DNA of 64,000 bases from assembly GCF_000377345.1 (NCBI RefSeq), contig NZ_KB898037.1:1412-65411 (forward strand), given 5' to 3'. This DNA is from Thioalkalivibrio sp. ALJ16 (GTDB lineage Bacteria; Pseudomonadota; Gammaproteobacteria; Ectothiorhodospirales; Ectothiorhodospiraceae). Below are positions 1-6,817 of the stretch, piece after piece. Below the pieces are notes generated by a model. That model saw only the letters and a program-made list of their open reading frames with translations, ran no database searches and had not been told where the DNA came from. How positions within the stretch are numbered: position 1 is the stretch's first letter; each line of letters begins with the position of its first letter. The translations under genes were made by a program, and so were the position numbers.

Positions 1-92
1 GCCGGCTTCGCCGGTCGATCCATTCACTTCACCCACCACGGGGACACCGTCCCTCGTGGGGGCGGTCTGTCCCCAACACTCGGAGACAGACC
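1..92 (+). promoter_or_regulatory. Repeated structured leader, copy A (left part cut off)
   Basis: This is the untranslated leader of the methyltransferase gene at 93. All 92 bases are identical to 2006-2097 in front of a different gene. It holds the shared core, in which CACGGGGA can pair with a nearby TCCC/CGTG block, while GGGGACA can instead pair with the distal TGTCCCC. It ends in the ribosome-binding sequence CGGAGA about 8 bases before ATG. The window begins inside the module, so the upstream hairpin block seen in copies B, E and F presumably lies off the left edge. Confidence 0.8.
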
Positions 93-1817
93 ATGTCCTT
101 TGAACAACTGCAGTTCTATCCAACCCCGAAGTCCCTGGCCAAGAAGGCCTGGTCCAAGTTCCGGGATCGCAACTTTGTTCGCGTCCTGGAGCCATCCGCC
201 GGCAACGGCGACCTGTTGGCCGCCGCGCCCTCGGATCGGCGGATGGGGAGATCCCCCATCGACTGCGTCGAGATCGACATCACCCGCCACCCGCGTTTGC
301 GGGACGAGGGTTACTCGGTCGTTGGGCTCGACTTCCTCCAGTTCAATTCCGGCTCGATGTACAGCCACGTCATTCTCAATCCACCCTTCGCCCAAGGCGT
401 GCATCACGCGCTGAAAGCCTGGGACTTGTTGTGGGATGGGGAGATCGTGGCGATTCTCAACGCTGAAACGATCCGAAACCCGTGCTCGAAAGAACGGGGC
501 CGTCTCGTCCAGCTTGTGGAGGCTCATGGCGAAGTGGAGTTCGTTGAAACCGCGTTTGCCGGGGAGGATTCCGAGCGGAAAACCAACGTCGAGGTGGCGC
601 TGGTGTATCTGCGGAAGACCGCTGACCTGGAGCAGGATCTGGCCGGGACGATCATGGAAGACCTTGAGCGGGACTCCATGACGGCCGCAGGGCTCGCGAG
701 CGGCTATCACGAGCCGCAGGAGCTGGCCCTGGGGGGCTCGACCATTGAAAACGCTGTGACCGCCTTCAACGCAGCCGTAAGGGCCGCGCGCGAGTCGGTC
801 TTTTCGGACGCAAGGGCTCGGCGGTACAAGGCCCTCCTGGGGCGCTCAATGGGCGCTGTGACCGGCGGATACTGTGATGATGCCTTCGGGGATAAAACCT
901 CGGTGGAATACGTCCGACGTGAGCTGGCCGAGCGCTACGACGACCTCAAGGATCGCGCATGGACCGGGATTCTCCGATCCTCGCGTGTGACCGACCGGCT
1001 GTCCTCGGCCGGGCAGAAGCAGGTTGAGTCGCACTTCGCTCAGATCAAGACCCTGGAGTTCACCGTGAGCAATATCTACGGATTCCTCTTGGGCGTGATC
1101 GAGAACCAGGGCGAGATCCAGCTCAAGATGGCGTGCAGCGTGTTCGACCAGATCACCCGGTATCACTCGGAGAATGCCGTGTACTACCGGGGGTGGAAGT
1201 CGAACGATCGTCACAGGGAAGCCGGGATGCGGATCAAGATGACCCGCTTCATCCTTCCTGGGCATGAAACGGCATCGTGGAGGCAGAGCCTCGATTTTGA
1301 TTCCCTTCGTCTACTGAGCGACTTCGACAAGGTCTTTGCGATGCTCGACGGCAAGCAAAAGCCGGAGTACGGCATTGAGGACGCCTTTACCAAGGAGTTT
1401 GAATCGCTGCGCTCGGGAGAGCGGGTGAGCAGCTCGTACTTCGACCTTCGGTACTACCCTGGCGCTGGAACGATCCACTTCTTCCCTCGCAACAAGGAGG
1501 TGGTGGATCGTCTGAACCGCCTGGTCGGTCGGCATCGTGAGTGGCTGCCGCCGGAAGATGCTCGCGTTAGCGAGGACTTCTGGCTTCAATACGAGAAAGC
1601 GGAGCGTTTCGACAAGGAGCTTCGAGAGGAGGTCCGGAAGACCCCGATGGAAAGGTTCTGCTGGGGGTCTCCTTTCGACCAGTTGTGCCGTCGGGACGAA
1701 GACGGAAAGCGCCGCGCCCACGAAGCAGTGGACCAGGCCATCGGGCGCGTGCTCGAACGCCATGGCATTGACGTGGACAGGGCGCTGGAAGCGTCTCAGA
1801 AGCGTCTCACTGCATGA
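93..1817 (+). CDS. N6-adenine DNA methyltransferase with DUF4942-like C-terminal region
   Basis: A 574-residue protein. The N-terminal third is a class I SAM-dependent methyltransferase: LEPSAGNGDLL (about residues 33-43) is the SAM-binding motif I, and NPPF (about 96-99) is the catalytic motif IV of N6-adenine or N4-cytosine DNA methylases. The C-terminal part, with YYRGWKSNDRHREAGMRIK, resembles the DUF4942 region found with such enzymes on mobile elements. ATG at 93 follows CGGAGA. A hairpin terminator follows the gene and no restriction endonuclease lies next to it, so it is probably an orphan methylase that modifies ICE DNA to evade restriction. The methylase fold is clear; target and role are inferred. 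Confidence 0.85.
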   Translation: MSFEQLQFYPTPKSLAKKAWSKFRDRNFVRVLEPSAGNGDLLAAAPSDRRMGRSPIDCVEIDITRHPRLRDEGYSVVGLDFLQFNSGSMYSHVILNPPFAQGVHHALKAWDLLWDGEIVAILNAETIRNPCSKERGRLVQLVEAHGEVEFVETAFAGEDSERKTNVEVALVYLRKTADLEQDLAGTIMEDLERDSMTAAGLASGYHEPQELALGGSTIENAVTAFNAAVRAARESVFSDARARRYKALLGRSMGAVTGGYCDDAFGDKTSVEYVRRELAERYDDLKDRAWTGILRSSRVTDRLSSAGQKQVESHFAQIKTLEFTVSNIYGFLLGVIENQGEIQLKMACSVFDQITRYHSENAVYYRGWKSNDRHREAGMRIKMTRFILPGHETASWRQSLDFDSLRLLSDFDKVFAMLDGKQKPEYGIEDAFTKEFESLRSGERVSSSYFDLRYYPGAGTIHFFPRNKEVVDRLNRLVGRHREWLPPEDARVSEDFWLQYEKAERFDKELREEVRKTPMERFCWGSPFDQLCRRDEDGKRRAHEAVDQAIGRVLERHGIDVDRALEASQKRLTA

Positions 1818-1824
1818 AGACCAC

Positions 1825-1856
1825 ACCCGCCCAGGCATTTGCCTGTGGCGGGTTTT
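1825..1856 (+). terminator. Rho-independent terminator after the adenine methylase
   Basis: ACCCGCC (1825-1831) pairs with GGCGGGT (1847-1853). An inner stem, CAGGCA with TGCCTG, extends it with one bulge. The hairpin runs straight into TTTT. It ends transcription 8 bases after the stop codon. Confidence 0.75.
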
Positions 1857-1901
1857 ATGACAGAGTTTGAACCACCGCGGCCCTTGCCATTGGCTAGGGG
1901 T

Positions 1902-2097
1902 GGCGTCATTCCCGAGGGTCGCGCGCGGCCCTGGGGAATGACGGCTTTACCGCCCGCCTGAGCGTATCAGGCCCCTGAAAGCACCCCCGGATCGGGCAGG
2001 GGTGCGCCGGCTTCGCCGGTCGATCCATTCACTTCACCCACCACGGGGACACCGTCCCTCGTGGGGGCGGTCTGTCCCCAACACTCGGAGACAGACC
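1902..2097 (+). repeat. Full repeated trailer/leader module, copy B
   Basis: A 196-base intergenic module nearly identical to 4359-4558 and 4986-5182. In order it contains: a long hairpin of about 20 pairs (CGTCATTCCC at 1904 with GGGAATGACG, inner arms AGGGTCGC/GCGGCCCT); a small CCTGA/TCAGG hairpin; GCACCCC/GGGGTGC; CCGGC-TTC-GCCGG; and finally the leader core CACGGGGACACCG to GCGGTCTGTCCCC plus CGGAGA. The last 92 bases are identical to copy A. See findings for covariation and alternative pairing. Confidence 0.85.
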
Positions 2098-2433
2098 ATG
2101 ACTGCGCGTATCAAGATCACGTTCGAGCGATGGAAGCCCGTCGATCTGGAACTTGGCGAACCCTCACAGCGGGGATGGATCGATTCCGAGGGCGTCCGAA
2201 TGGACCCCGAAGATCCCGAGGACCGGTCGGCGGTCGAAGCGGCCGTGGAGTTCCTCAACCGCAAGGGAGCTGTTCACCCCTCCAGTGATCCCCCAACCGG
2301 CATCGACCTGTGGTTCTCCACTGAACCCGAGATCGATTTCGAGACCGGGGATCAGGAGATCCGGAGTTACCACCTCAAGGGGTTTTCCGTGGAGGAAGAA
2401 CTCCAGGTGTTCCACCGGATCCGGTACGGCTAA
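2098..2433 (+). CDS. Unknown acidic ICE cargo protein
   Basis: 111 residues starting at ATG 2098, chosen because the repeated leader and its CGGAGA site end just before it. The longer open frame upstream only translates the leader. The protein is acidic (repeated D, E and P, for example VRMDPEDPEDRSAVEAAVEFLN), with no signal peptide or membrane segment. I recognise no family. It sits between two DNA methyltransferase genes, each with its own leader, so a role in ICE defence evasion or stability is possible but unproven. Confidence 0.65.
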   Translation: MTARIKITFERWKPVDLELGEPSQRGWIDSEGVRMDPEDPEDRSAVEAAVEFLNRKGAVHPSSDPPTGIDLWFSTEPEIDFETGDQEIRSYHLKGFSVEEELQVFHRIRYG

Positions 2434-2475
2434 CGCCCCGGGCGGCAGACGCGATCTGCGCGCCCACTTTCTTTT

Positions 2476-2540
2476 ACCCACCACGGGGACAACCGATCCC
2501 CGTGGGGGCGGTCTGTCCCCTCCATGCAGGAGATAGACGT
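2476..2540 (+). promoter_or_regulatory. Repeated structured leader, copy C (core only)
   Basis: Only the leader core is present, without the upstream hairpin block. CACGGGGA pairs perfectly over 8 bases with TCCCCGTG across a 7-base loop, and GGGGACA can instead pair with TGTCCCC (2514-2520). The end, CAGGAGATAGACGT, carries the ribosome-binding site for the cytosine methylase at 2541. Confidence 0.8.
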
Positions 2541-3935
2541 ATGGCAACGACAGTGATTTACACGACCCTGGGCGAACGCAAGGGGACCAAGCGGTTGTGG
2601 CTGGAAGGCCGACGGCTGGCGCGGGCCGGAATCAGTCCCGGCCAGCATTTCGAGCTTACGAGTCTCGATAACGTGAAGGGCTCGCATGACGGCCTCACCC
2701 TTCGATTCACCCCAACGGGTGACCGGAGGGTGTCCCGTCGCAAACGCGGCGACCAGGAATTGCCCGTTATCGACGTGTCGGGCGAAACACTGGTGACCGC
2801 TTTTGGCGAAGCGAAACGGGTCCGCGTCGTTATCCGTCCTGGCTCGATCGAGATCCGGGTCCACCATCACGATCGAGCAACGGCTGAACGCTCGAAACGG
2901 CTTCTACAACGCCTGAATCAAGGCGATCCGCTACGCATGGCGTCTCTGGCCCATGGTGGCGGCATTCTGGACCACGCGCTCCATCGAGGCCTTGCCGCCG
3001 CCGGTGTCCCCGTCGAGCTGGCCTTTGCCAACGAGTCGGACGGTGACTACCTGGAGGCATCGCTGGCGAACAACCCGATCTGGAAGTCGGATTCGATCGC
3101 CATCGAGGCTCCAATGCAGGATGTGGAATGGCGCAAGCTACCGGCCATCGACATCCTCGCGGCGGGGCTTCCCTGCACAGGGGCCTCCCTCTCGGGTCGA
3201 GCGAAAAACCGCTTGGCGAAAGCCGAGGAGCACGAAACCGCTGGTCCTTTGTTCGTCGCGTTCCTAGCGGCGATTCAGACCTTGCGGCCGAGTGTGATCC
3301 TGCTGGAGAACGTGCCTCAGTACGGCACCACGACCAGCATGACGGTGATCCGGTCCATCTTGAGCAGCCTCGATTACGAGCTGCACGAGACGGTTCTCGA
3401 CGGATTTGAGCTGGGCTCGATGGAGCGCCGCAATCGGTTCTGCATGATTGCAACCAACCCGGAGGTTCCATTCTCGTTCGACGGGCTGCGTGCCGTTCGG
3501 GATCGTGAGTCGTGCATCCGGGACATCCTGGAGGACATCGACCCTGACGATCCTGCCTGGAAGGCCTACAGCTACTTGGCCGAGAAGGAGGTCCGCGACA
3601 AGGCCGCCGGTAAAGGCTTTCGGCGGCAGCTCCTCGATGGATCCGAGGAAAGCCTCGGGACCATCGGGCGCGGGTACGCCAAGGCGCGGTCCACCGAGCC
3701 GTTCATTCGACATCCGAGCGACCCGGCACTCACTCGGTTGCTGACACCGAAGGAGCATGCCCGCGTCAAAGCGGTTCCCGAGTCCCTGATCGAAGGGCTC
3801 TCCGCCACGCGCGCGCATGAAATCCTGGGTCAGTCTGTGGTGTACGCCGCATTTGAAGCCGTCGGAATGCACCTCGGGCGTGCGCTCGCAGCCTTGCGGG
3901 ACTCGATGCAGCCACATCAATCCGTCGCGGCATAA
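2541..3935 (+). CDS. DNA C5-cytosine methyltransferase
   Basis: 464 residues. About 135 N-terminal residues of unknown function precede a C5 methylase core. It has the catalytic Pro-Cys loop (GLPCTGASLSG; the usual family motif is PCQxxS), the ENV motif (LLENVPQYG) and, near the C-terminus, LTPKEHARVKAVPE, which fits the terminal conserved motifs. Start ATG 2541 follows CAGGAGA at the end of the leader. It is the second orphan methylase in the cargo block and no partner endonuclease is visible. The N-terminal extension is unusual. Role in protecting transferred DNA from restriction is inferred. Confidence 0.88.
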   Translation: MATTVIYTTLGERKGTKRLWLEGRRLARAGISPGQHFELTSLDNVKGSHDGLTLRFTPTGDRRVSRRKRGDQELPVIDVSGETLVTAFGEAKRVRVVIRPGSIEIRVHHHDRATAERSKRLLQRLNQGDPLRMASLAHGGGILDHALHRGLAAAGVPVELAFANESDGDYLEASLANNPIWKSDSIAIEAPMQDVEWRKLPAIDILAAGLPCTGASLSGRAKNRLAKAEEHETAGPLFVAFLAAIQTLRPSVILLENVPQYGTTTSMTVIRSILSSLDYELHETVLDGFELGSMERRNRFCMIATNPEVPFSFDGLRAVRDRESCIRDILEDIDPDDPAWKAYSYLAEKEVRDKAAGKGFRRQLLDGSEESLGTIGRGYAKARSTEPFIRHPSDPALTRLLTPKEHARVKAVPESLIEGLSATRAHEILGQSVVYAAFEAVGMHLGRALAALRDSMQPHQSVAA

Positions 3936-3951
3936 CCCTTGTCGCTCCGTC

Positions 3952-3988
3952 CGTGCTCACCCAGCGATCTGCTGGGCGAGCACGCTTT
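3952..3988 (+). terminator. Terminator hairpin after the cytosine methylase
   Basis: CGTGCTC (3952-3958) pairs with GAGCACG (3978-3984), and CCCAGC pairs with GCTGGG inside, with a single-base bulge on each side and loop GATCT. A short CTTTC follows. The next leader starts at once, which insulates the neighbouring genes from each other. Confidence 0.65.
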
Positions 3989-3989
3989 C

Positions 3990-4053
3990 ACCCACCACGG
4001 GGACAGCCGATCCCCGTAAGGGCGGTCTGTCCCCTCCATGCAGGAGACTGAGC
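3990..4053 (+). promoter_or_regulatory. Repeated structured leader, copy D (core only)
   Basis: Core leader with CACGGGGACAGCCGA followed by TCCCCGTA. The proximal stem loses its last pair here (GTA in place of GTG), while the distal GGGGACA/TGTCCCC pairing is intact. It ends with CAGGAGACTGAGC, the ribosome-binding region of the small membrane-protein gene at 4054. Confidence 0.75.
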
Positions 4054-4218
4054 ATGTTCGATCTCGCACGAATCCAGGAAGGCCTGCGGCAGGCTGGCAT
4101 ACTGCTGGCTGTTGCCGGGATCCTGGCTCTGTTCATCGAACGTGGATTCACCGCAGGAGGACTCAGCACCGTGGTCCTGGGCCTGATCCTCTGGCTCGTG
4201 GGCTGCTGGGAGAGCTAA
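4054..4218 (+). CDS. Small two-helix membrane protein
   Basis: 54 residues: about 13 residues of amphipathic start (MFDLARIQEGLRQ), a first hydrophobic helix (AGILLAVAGILALFI), a polar turn (ERGFTAGG), and a second helix (STVVLGLILWLVGCW). CAGGAGA lies 9 bases upstream of ATG. It is followed one base later by a second tiny membrane protein, and both share the single leader at 3990-4053. No family is recognised. The pair could act at the membrane during conjugation or entry exclusion, which is speculation. Confidence 0.65.
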   Translation: MFDLARIQEGLRQAGILLAVAGILALFIERGFTAGGLSTVVLGLILWLVGCWES

Positions 4219-4219
4219 G

Positions 4220-4327
4220 ATGATGCTCATGGAAGACTTCGGCGTGTTCATTGGGCTGGCACTGATCGGGATCGTGATGATCGGCGCCTACCTGATCGCC
4301 CGCCGGCAAAACCGTCGGCGCCATTGA
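4220..4327 (+). CDS. Tiny single-span membrane protein
   Basis: 35 residues beginning MMLMEDFGVF, with one hydrophobic stretch (FIGLALIGIVMIGAYLI) and a basic tail (ARRQNRRRH), so the C-terminus should face the cytoplasm. ATG at 4220 lies one base after the stop of the previous gene, so translation is probably coupled. It is too short for usual gene-calling cut-offs. Function is unknown. Confidence 0.55.
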   Translation: MMLMEDFGVFIGLALIGIVMIGAYLIARRQNRRRH

Positions 4328-4358
4328 CCAACCGCCACTCCCGCCACTGGCGCGGGGT

Positions 4359-4558
4359 GGCGTCATTCCCGAGGGTCGCGCGCGGCCCTGGGGAATGACG
4401 GCTTTACCGCCCGCCTGAGCGTATCAGGCCCCTGAAAGCACCCCCGGATCGGGCAGGGGTGCGCCGGCTTCGCCGGTCGATCCATTCACTTCACCCACCA
4501 CGGGGACACCGTCCCCCGTGGGGGCGGTCTGTCCCGAAACTCTGAGGAGACCGCTATA
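4359..4558 (+). repeat. Full repeated trailer/leader module, copy E
   Basis: The same sequence of hairpins as copy B: the CGTCATTCCC/GGGAATGACG long stem (4361 onward), the CCTGA/TCAGG hairpin, GCACCCC/GGGGTGC, CCGGC-TTC-GCCGG and the leader core. It is almost identical to copy B up to the distal TGTCCC. It then diverges to end in GAGGAGACCGCTATA before ATG 4559. Confidence 0.85.
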
Positions 4559-4933
4559 ATGGAAAGCATGATTGCGTTCGACACCCATGCCTACGTCAAG
4601 AAGCTCCGCTCCGCCGGTGTATCGGAGGAGCAGGCGGAAGTGCAGGCGCAGGCGATGCTGGAGCTCATGGAATCGAGAGTGGCCACGAAGGAGGATTTCC
4701 GGCTCCTTCGCGAGCAGATGGCCACGAAGGAGGACCTCCGAGAACTGGAAGCCCGTATGGCCTCCAAGGAGGACCTCCGGGAGATCGGATCGAGGATCGA
4801 TTCGATCGAGTCGCGTATGGCCTCCAAGGAGGACCTAAAGGCGTTCGTGACCCGTGCCGAAATGTATCGGGCCCTGCTCATTCAAACCGGCGCGATCCTG
4901 GCCTCCATGTTCGCCATGCTGCAGTTGATGTGA
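4559..4933 (+). CDS. DUF1640-like coiled-coil protein with C-terminal membrane anchor
   Basis: 124 residues. N-terminal FDTHAYVKKLRSAGVSEEQAE is the typical opening of DUF1640/CCDC90-type proteins. The middle is a coiled coil built from repeats around ATKEDFRLLREQM, ATKEDLRELEARM, ASKEDLREIGSRI and ASKEDLKAF. The end is a hydrophobic anchor (YRALLIQTGAILASMFAMLQLM). ATG 4559 has GAGGAGA 8 bases upstream; ATG 4568 is an alternative. Such proteins are frequent on plasmids and ICEs, with unclear function. It is preceded by its own copy of the repeated module. Confidence 0.75.
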   Translation: MESMIAFDTHAYVKKLRSAGVSEEQAEVQAQAMLELMESRVATKEDFRLLREQMATKEDLRELEARMASKEDLREIGSRIDSIESRMASKEDLKAFVTRAEMYRALLIQTGAILASMFAMLQLM

Positions 4934-4985
4934 CCACCGGATCCTCTCCGGGGAGTCCCTTTCCTTAAAACGACGCCCCTTCGGG

Positions 4986-5182
4986 GGCGTCATTCCCGAG
5001 GGTCGCGCGCGACCCTGGGGAATGACGGCTTTACCGCCCGCCTGAGCGTATCAGGCCCCTGAAAGCACCTCCGGATCGGGCAGGGGTGCGCCGGCTTCGC
5101 CGGTCGATCCATTCACTTCACCCACCACGGGGACACCGCTCCCCGTGGGGGCGGTCTGTCCCCTCCATTCGGAGACAGACAC
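4986..5182 (+). repeat. Full repeated trailer/leader module, copy F
   Basis: Same structure as copies B and E. The inner arm reads GCGACCCT instead of GCGGCCCT, so a G-U pair becomes A-U and the stem is kept. A GACGCCCC-TTCG-GGGGCGTC hairpin (4972-4991) with a UUCG-type loop overlaps its left edge and could serve as a terminator for the DUF1640 gene, although no T-run follows. The module ends in CGGAGACAGACAC before ATG 5183. Confidence 0.85.
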
Positions 5183-5827
5183 ATGCGCTACTCTCAATTT
5201 CATGCCTGGGAACCCCTGGACGGGCAACTGCTGGACACCGTGGACAACTTCCGGCGTTTCATCGAAAACGCCGTTGCGTGCCGTCATCCGGAGAACAGCA
5301 TTGAATACTGGTCGAAGCCCCGCGACATGAACGGCCAAGGCCTCCATGAGTATCTTTCACAGATCCACCACTGCGCCGTCTACGCCCATCCGGGCGGGTC
5401 GGAGGGCGACATCATTCGGGTATCGTTTGCGACCCGAGACGGGGAATACATCCCCGTTTGTTTCGCCAAGCTGTTAGGGCCGGAGTTCGAGGTCTGGGAC
5501 ATCACGAAGACCGTCGCCGAGGCGGTCAATGGAATGATCCTCTACCAAGAACAGCCCATGCTTCCCCGTTTGGCGAGCCGTTTCGTTCGTCTCAACCAGG
5601 GACCCAGCCTGATCGAACGACCGGACGGCAAAACGCTGATCCTCGAACTGGATGGCAACGGCGATCTCGTCGTGTCCATGGCTGGGGAGCCCCTGAAACC
5701 GGAAGCCCACCATCAAGTCGCGGACAAGCCGTGGCTTTTGGAGGCTCTGCTCCGCGAGTACAAGCAGTTCTTCGGAGATATGGGCAACCACCCCCTCGAC
5801 TTCGTGACGAAACCCGTCACCACGTAA
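5183..5827 (+). CDS. Unknown ICE cargo protein
   Basis: 214 residues, soluble, no signal peptide or membrane helix. ATG 5183 follows the leader and CGGAGA. A central stretch (VYAHPGGSEGDIIRVSFATRDGEYIPVCFAKLL) and the later ILELDGNGDLVVSM look like beta-rich segments. No family was recognised. It has its own full leader module, like the methylase genes, which suggests it is co-controlled with them. A short hairpin-forming stretch follows the stop. Confidence 0.65.
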   Translation: MRYSQFHAWEPLDGQLLDTVDNFRRFIENAVACRHPENSIEYWSKPRDMNGQGLHEYLSQIHHCAVYAHPGGSEGDIIRVSFATRDGEYIPVCFAKLLGPEFEVWDITKTVAEAVNGMILYQEQPMLPRLASRFVRLNQGPSLIERPDGKTLILELDGNGDLVVSMAGEPLKPEAHHQVADKPWLLEALLREYKQFFGDMGNHPLDFVTKPVTT

Positions 5828-5900
5828 GCCAGCCCCCTTTACCAAGGGGCCCGATCGGTCCATGGATCCATCGGTATTGCCGGTGGGTCCATGACGTTTA

Positions 5901-5964
5901 TTCACCCCAAGGGGACACCGTCCCCATGGGGGCGGTCTGTCCCCTCCATGCAGGAGACAGACAC
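5901..5964 (+). promoter_or_regulatory. Repeated structured leader, copy G (divergent core)
   Basis: The most divergent leader. The outer CAC/GTG pairs are lost, but AAGGGGAC-ACC-GTCCCCATG keeps a proximal stem, and GGGGACA can still pair with the distal TGTCCCC. The invariant 3' half and CAGGAGACAGACAC lead to ATG 5965. Upstream, at about 5872-5899, another hairpin (TGGATCCA with TGGGTCCA) takes the place of the CCGGC-TTC-GCCGG hairpin. Confidence 0.75.
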
Positions 5965-6420
5965 ATGCACACCTATGAACTCGCGGAGCTGTATCGCGAC
6001 CCGCTGTACCAGAAGCGACTCCTGGAGGTCGGCACACGCGCGGAACTGCTTGCCTGGGCCGCCTGGAAGGACCCCAATGGGATGTTTCTCGACCTAGACT
6101 GTGATGCCGAGGGGTTGCCTCGGCTGAGCCGCACGGAGGCCGCCAACGCGGTTTCAGGGATGATCGATTTACCCCGGATCGCGGCGGCATCGCTTCCTTC
6201 GCCGGAATACCGCACCCTGCGGGTGTCCGACGAGGGCTCACCCCTGGTGGGCGATTACGTCGCCACGCTTCCTGCTCCGGACGCTCTCGGGAGACTGAGG
6301 ACGCTGCGGAAGGAGGCGAAGGCACTCGGCGGAACTGCGTGGAGCAATGCGCGCGCGGACGTGGTCGAGCTTCCTTGCGCCGCCGGCGAGCGACTGCAAC
6401 ACGTCTTCCGCTGGATCTAA
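5965..6420 (+). CDS. Unknown ICE cargo protein
   Basis: 151 residues starting MHTYELAELYRDPLYQ. It is predicted soluble, mixed alpha/beta, with no recognised domain. ATG 5965 has CAGGAGA 10 bases upstream inside the repeated leader. It is the last cargo gene before the gene-free regulatory region and is followed directly by a hairpin and a split copy of the trailer block. No function can be assigned. Confidence 0.6.
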   Translation: MHTYELAELYRDPLYQKRLLEVGTRAELLAWAAWKDPNGMFLDLDCDAEGLPRLSRTEAANAVSGMIDLPRIAAASLPSPEYRTLRVSDEGSPLVGDYVATLPAPDALGRLRTLRKEAKALGGTAWSNARADVVELPCAAGERLQHVFRWI

Positions 6421-6423
6421 TCT

Positions 6424-6573
6424 GACGGCCTTCGGGCCGTCATTCCCGAGGGTCGCGGGCGGCCCTGGGGAATGACGGCTGATTTTCAACATTTTGAGCC
6501 GGGAGGATTGCCCGGAATAGACCCTTGCGGTTGAATGCGTATTACACCGCCCGCCTGAGCGTATCAGGCCCCT
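6424..6573 (+). repeat. Split trailer block, copy H
   Basis: A GACGGCC-TTCG-GGCCGTC hairpin follows the stop codon of the upstream gene. The CGTCATTCCC/GGGAATGACG long stem (6438-6477) is present with a CGCGGGCG centre. The next block of the module (ACCGCCCGCCTGAGCGTATC, from 6546) is separated from it by about 65 bases instead of 2. The leader core and a downstream gene are missing. This is the degenerate right-hand end of the repeated series. Confidence 0.75.
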
Positions 6574-6664
6574 TGCCGGCGCCCGTCGGCAAAAGCCCCT
6601 ACGCGCCGAGAGTGGGGGCGCCGCGACCCCGTAGGCGGCCCGGTGCTAACGGCTGGCCCACTTT

Positions 6665-6685
6665 TGTCCCTGGCTCGGGTCAGTC
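6665..6685 (+). repeat. 21-base direct repeat, left copy
   Basis: TGTCCCTGGCTC-G-GGTCAGTC matches 43440-43460 at 20 of 21 bases in the same orientation. The other copy lies between the integrase gene and the tRNA-Thr. Its meaning is unknown; an integrase, excisionase or transfer-protein binding site is possible. Confidence 0.5.
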
Positions 6686-6772
6686 GATCAATACCGAGCC
6701 TCGGTGGAGGCTCACAAGTCAACTCGTTGGGCCCTCCGGGCCCGGCACGAGTTCTTCTCGAATGGTTTAGGG

Positions 6773-6817
6773 AGGTCTCCCCACGGCGGGTGCAATGCGT
6801 CCGCCGTGGGGAGGCCT
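6773..6817. other. Long perfect hairpin, possible oriT or protein site
   Basis: CTCCCCACGGCGG (6777-6789) and CCGCCGTGGGGAG (6801-6813) are perfect inverted copies around an 11-base loop. Flanking bases extend the stem to about 17 pairs with one G-U. No T-run follows, so it is not a normal terminator. Such hairpins are typical of relaxase or single-strand initiation sites, but that role is inferred. Confidence 0.5.

Noticed and set aside
4555-4560. Perfect TATAAT overlapping the ATG of the DUF1640-like gene
   Set aside because: No -35 box at the right distance, and a start there would give a leaderless transcript despite a good ribosome site. Probably chance.
1902-5182. Reading the cargo series as an integron cassette array
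   Set aside because: The repeated blocks lack the GTTRRRY core and the usual attC layout, and no integron integrase is present. The repeats end at ribosome sites, which fits leaders better.
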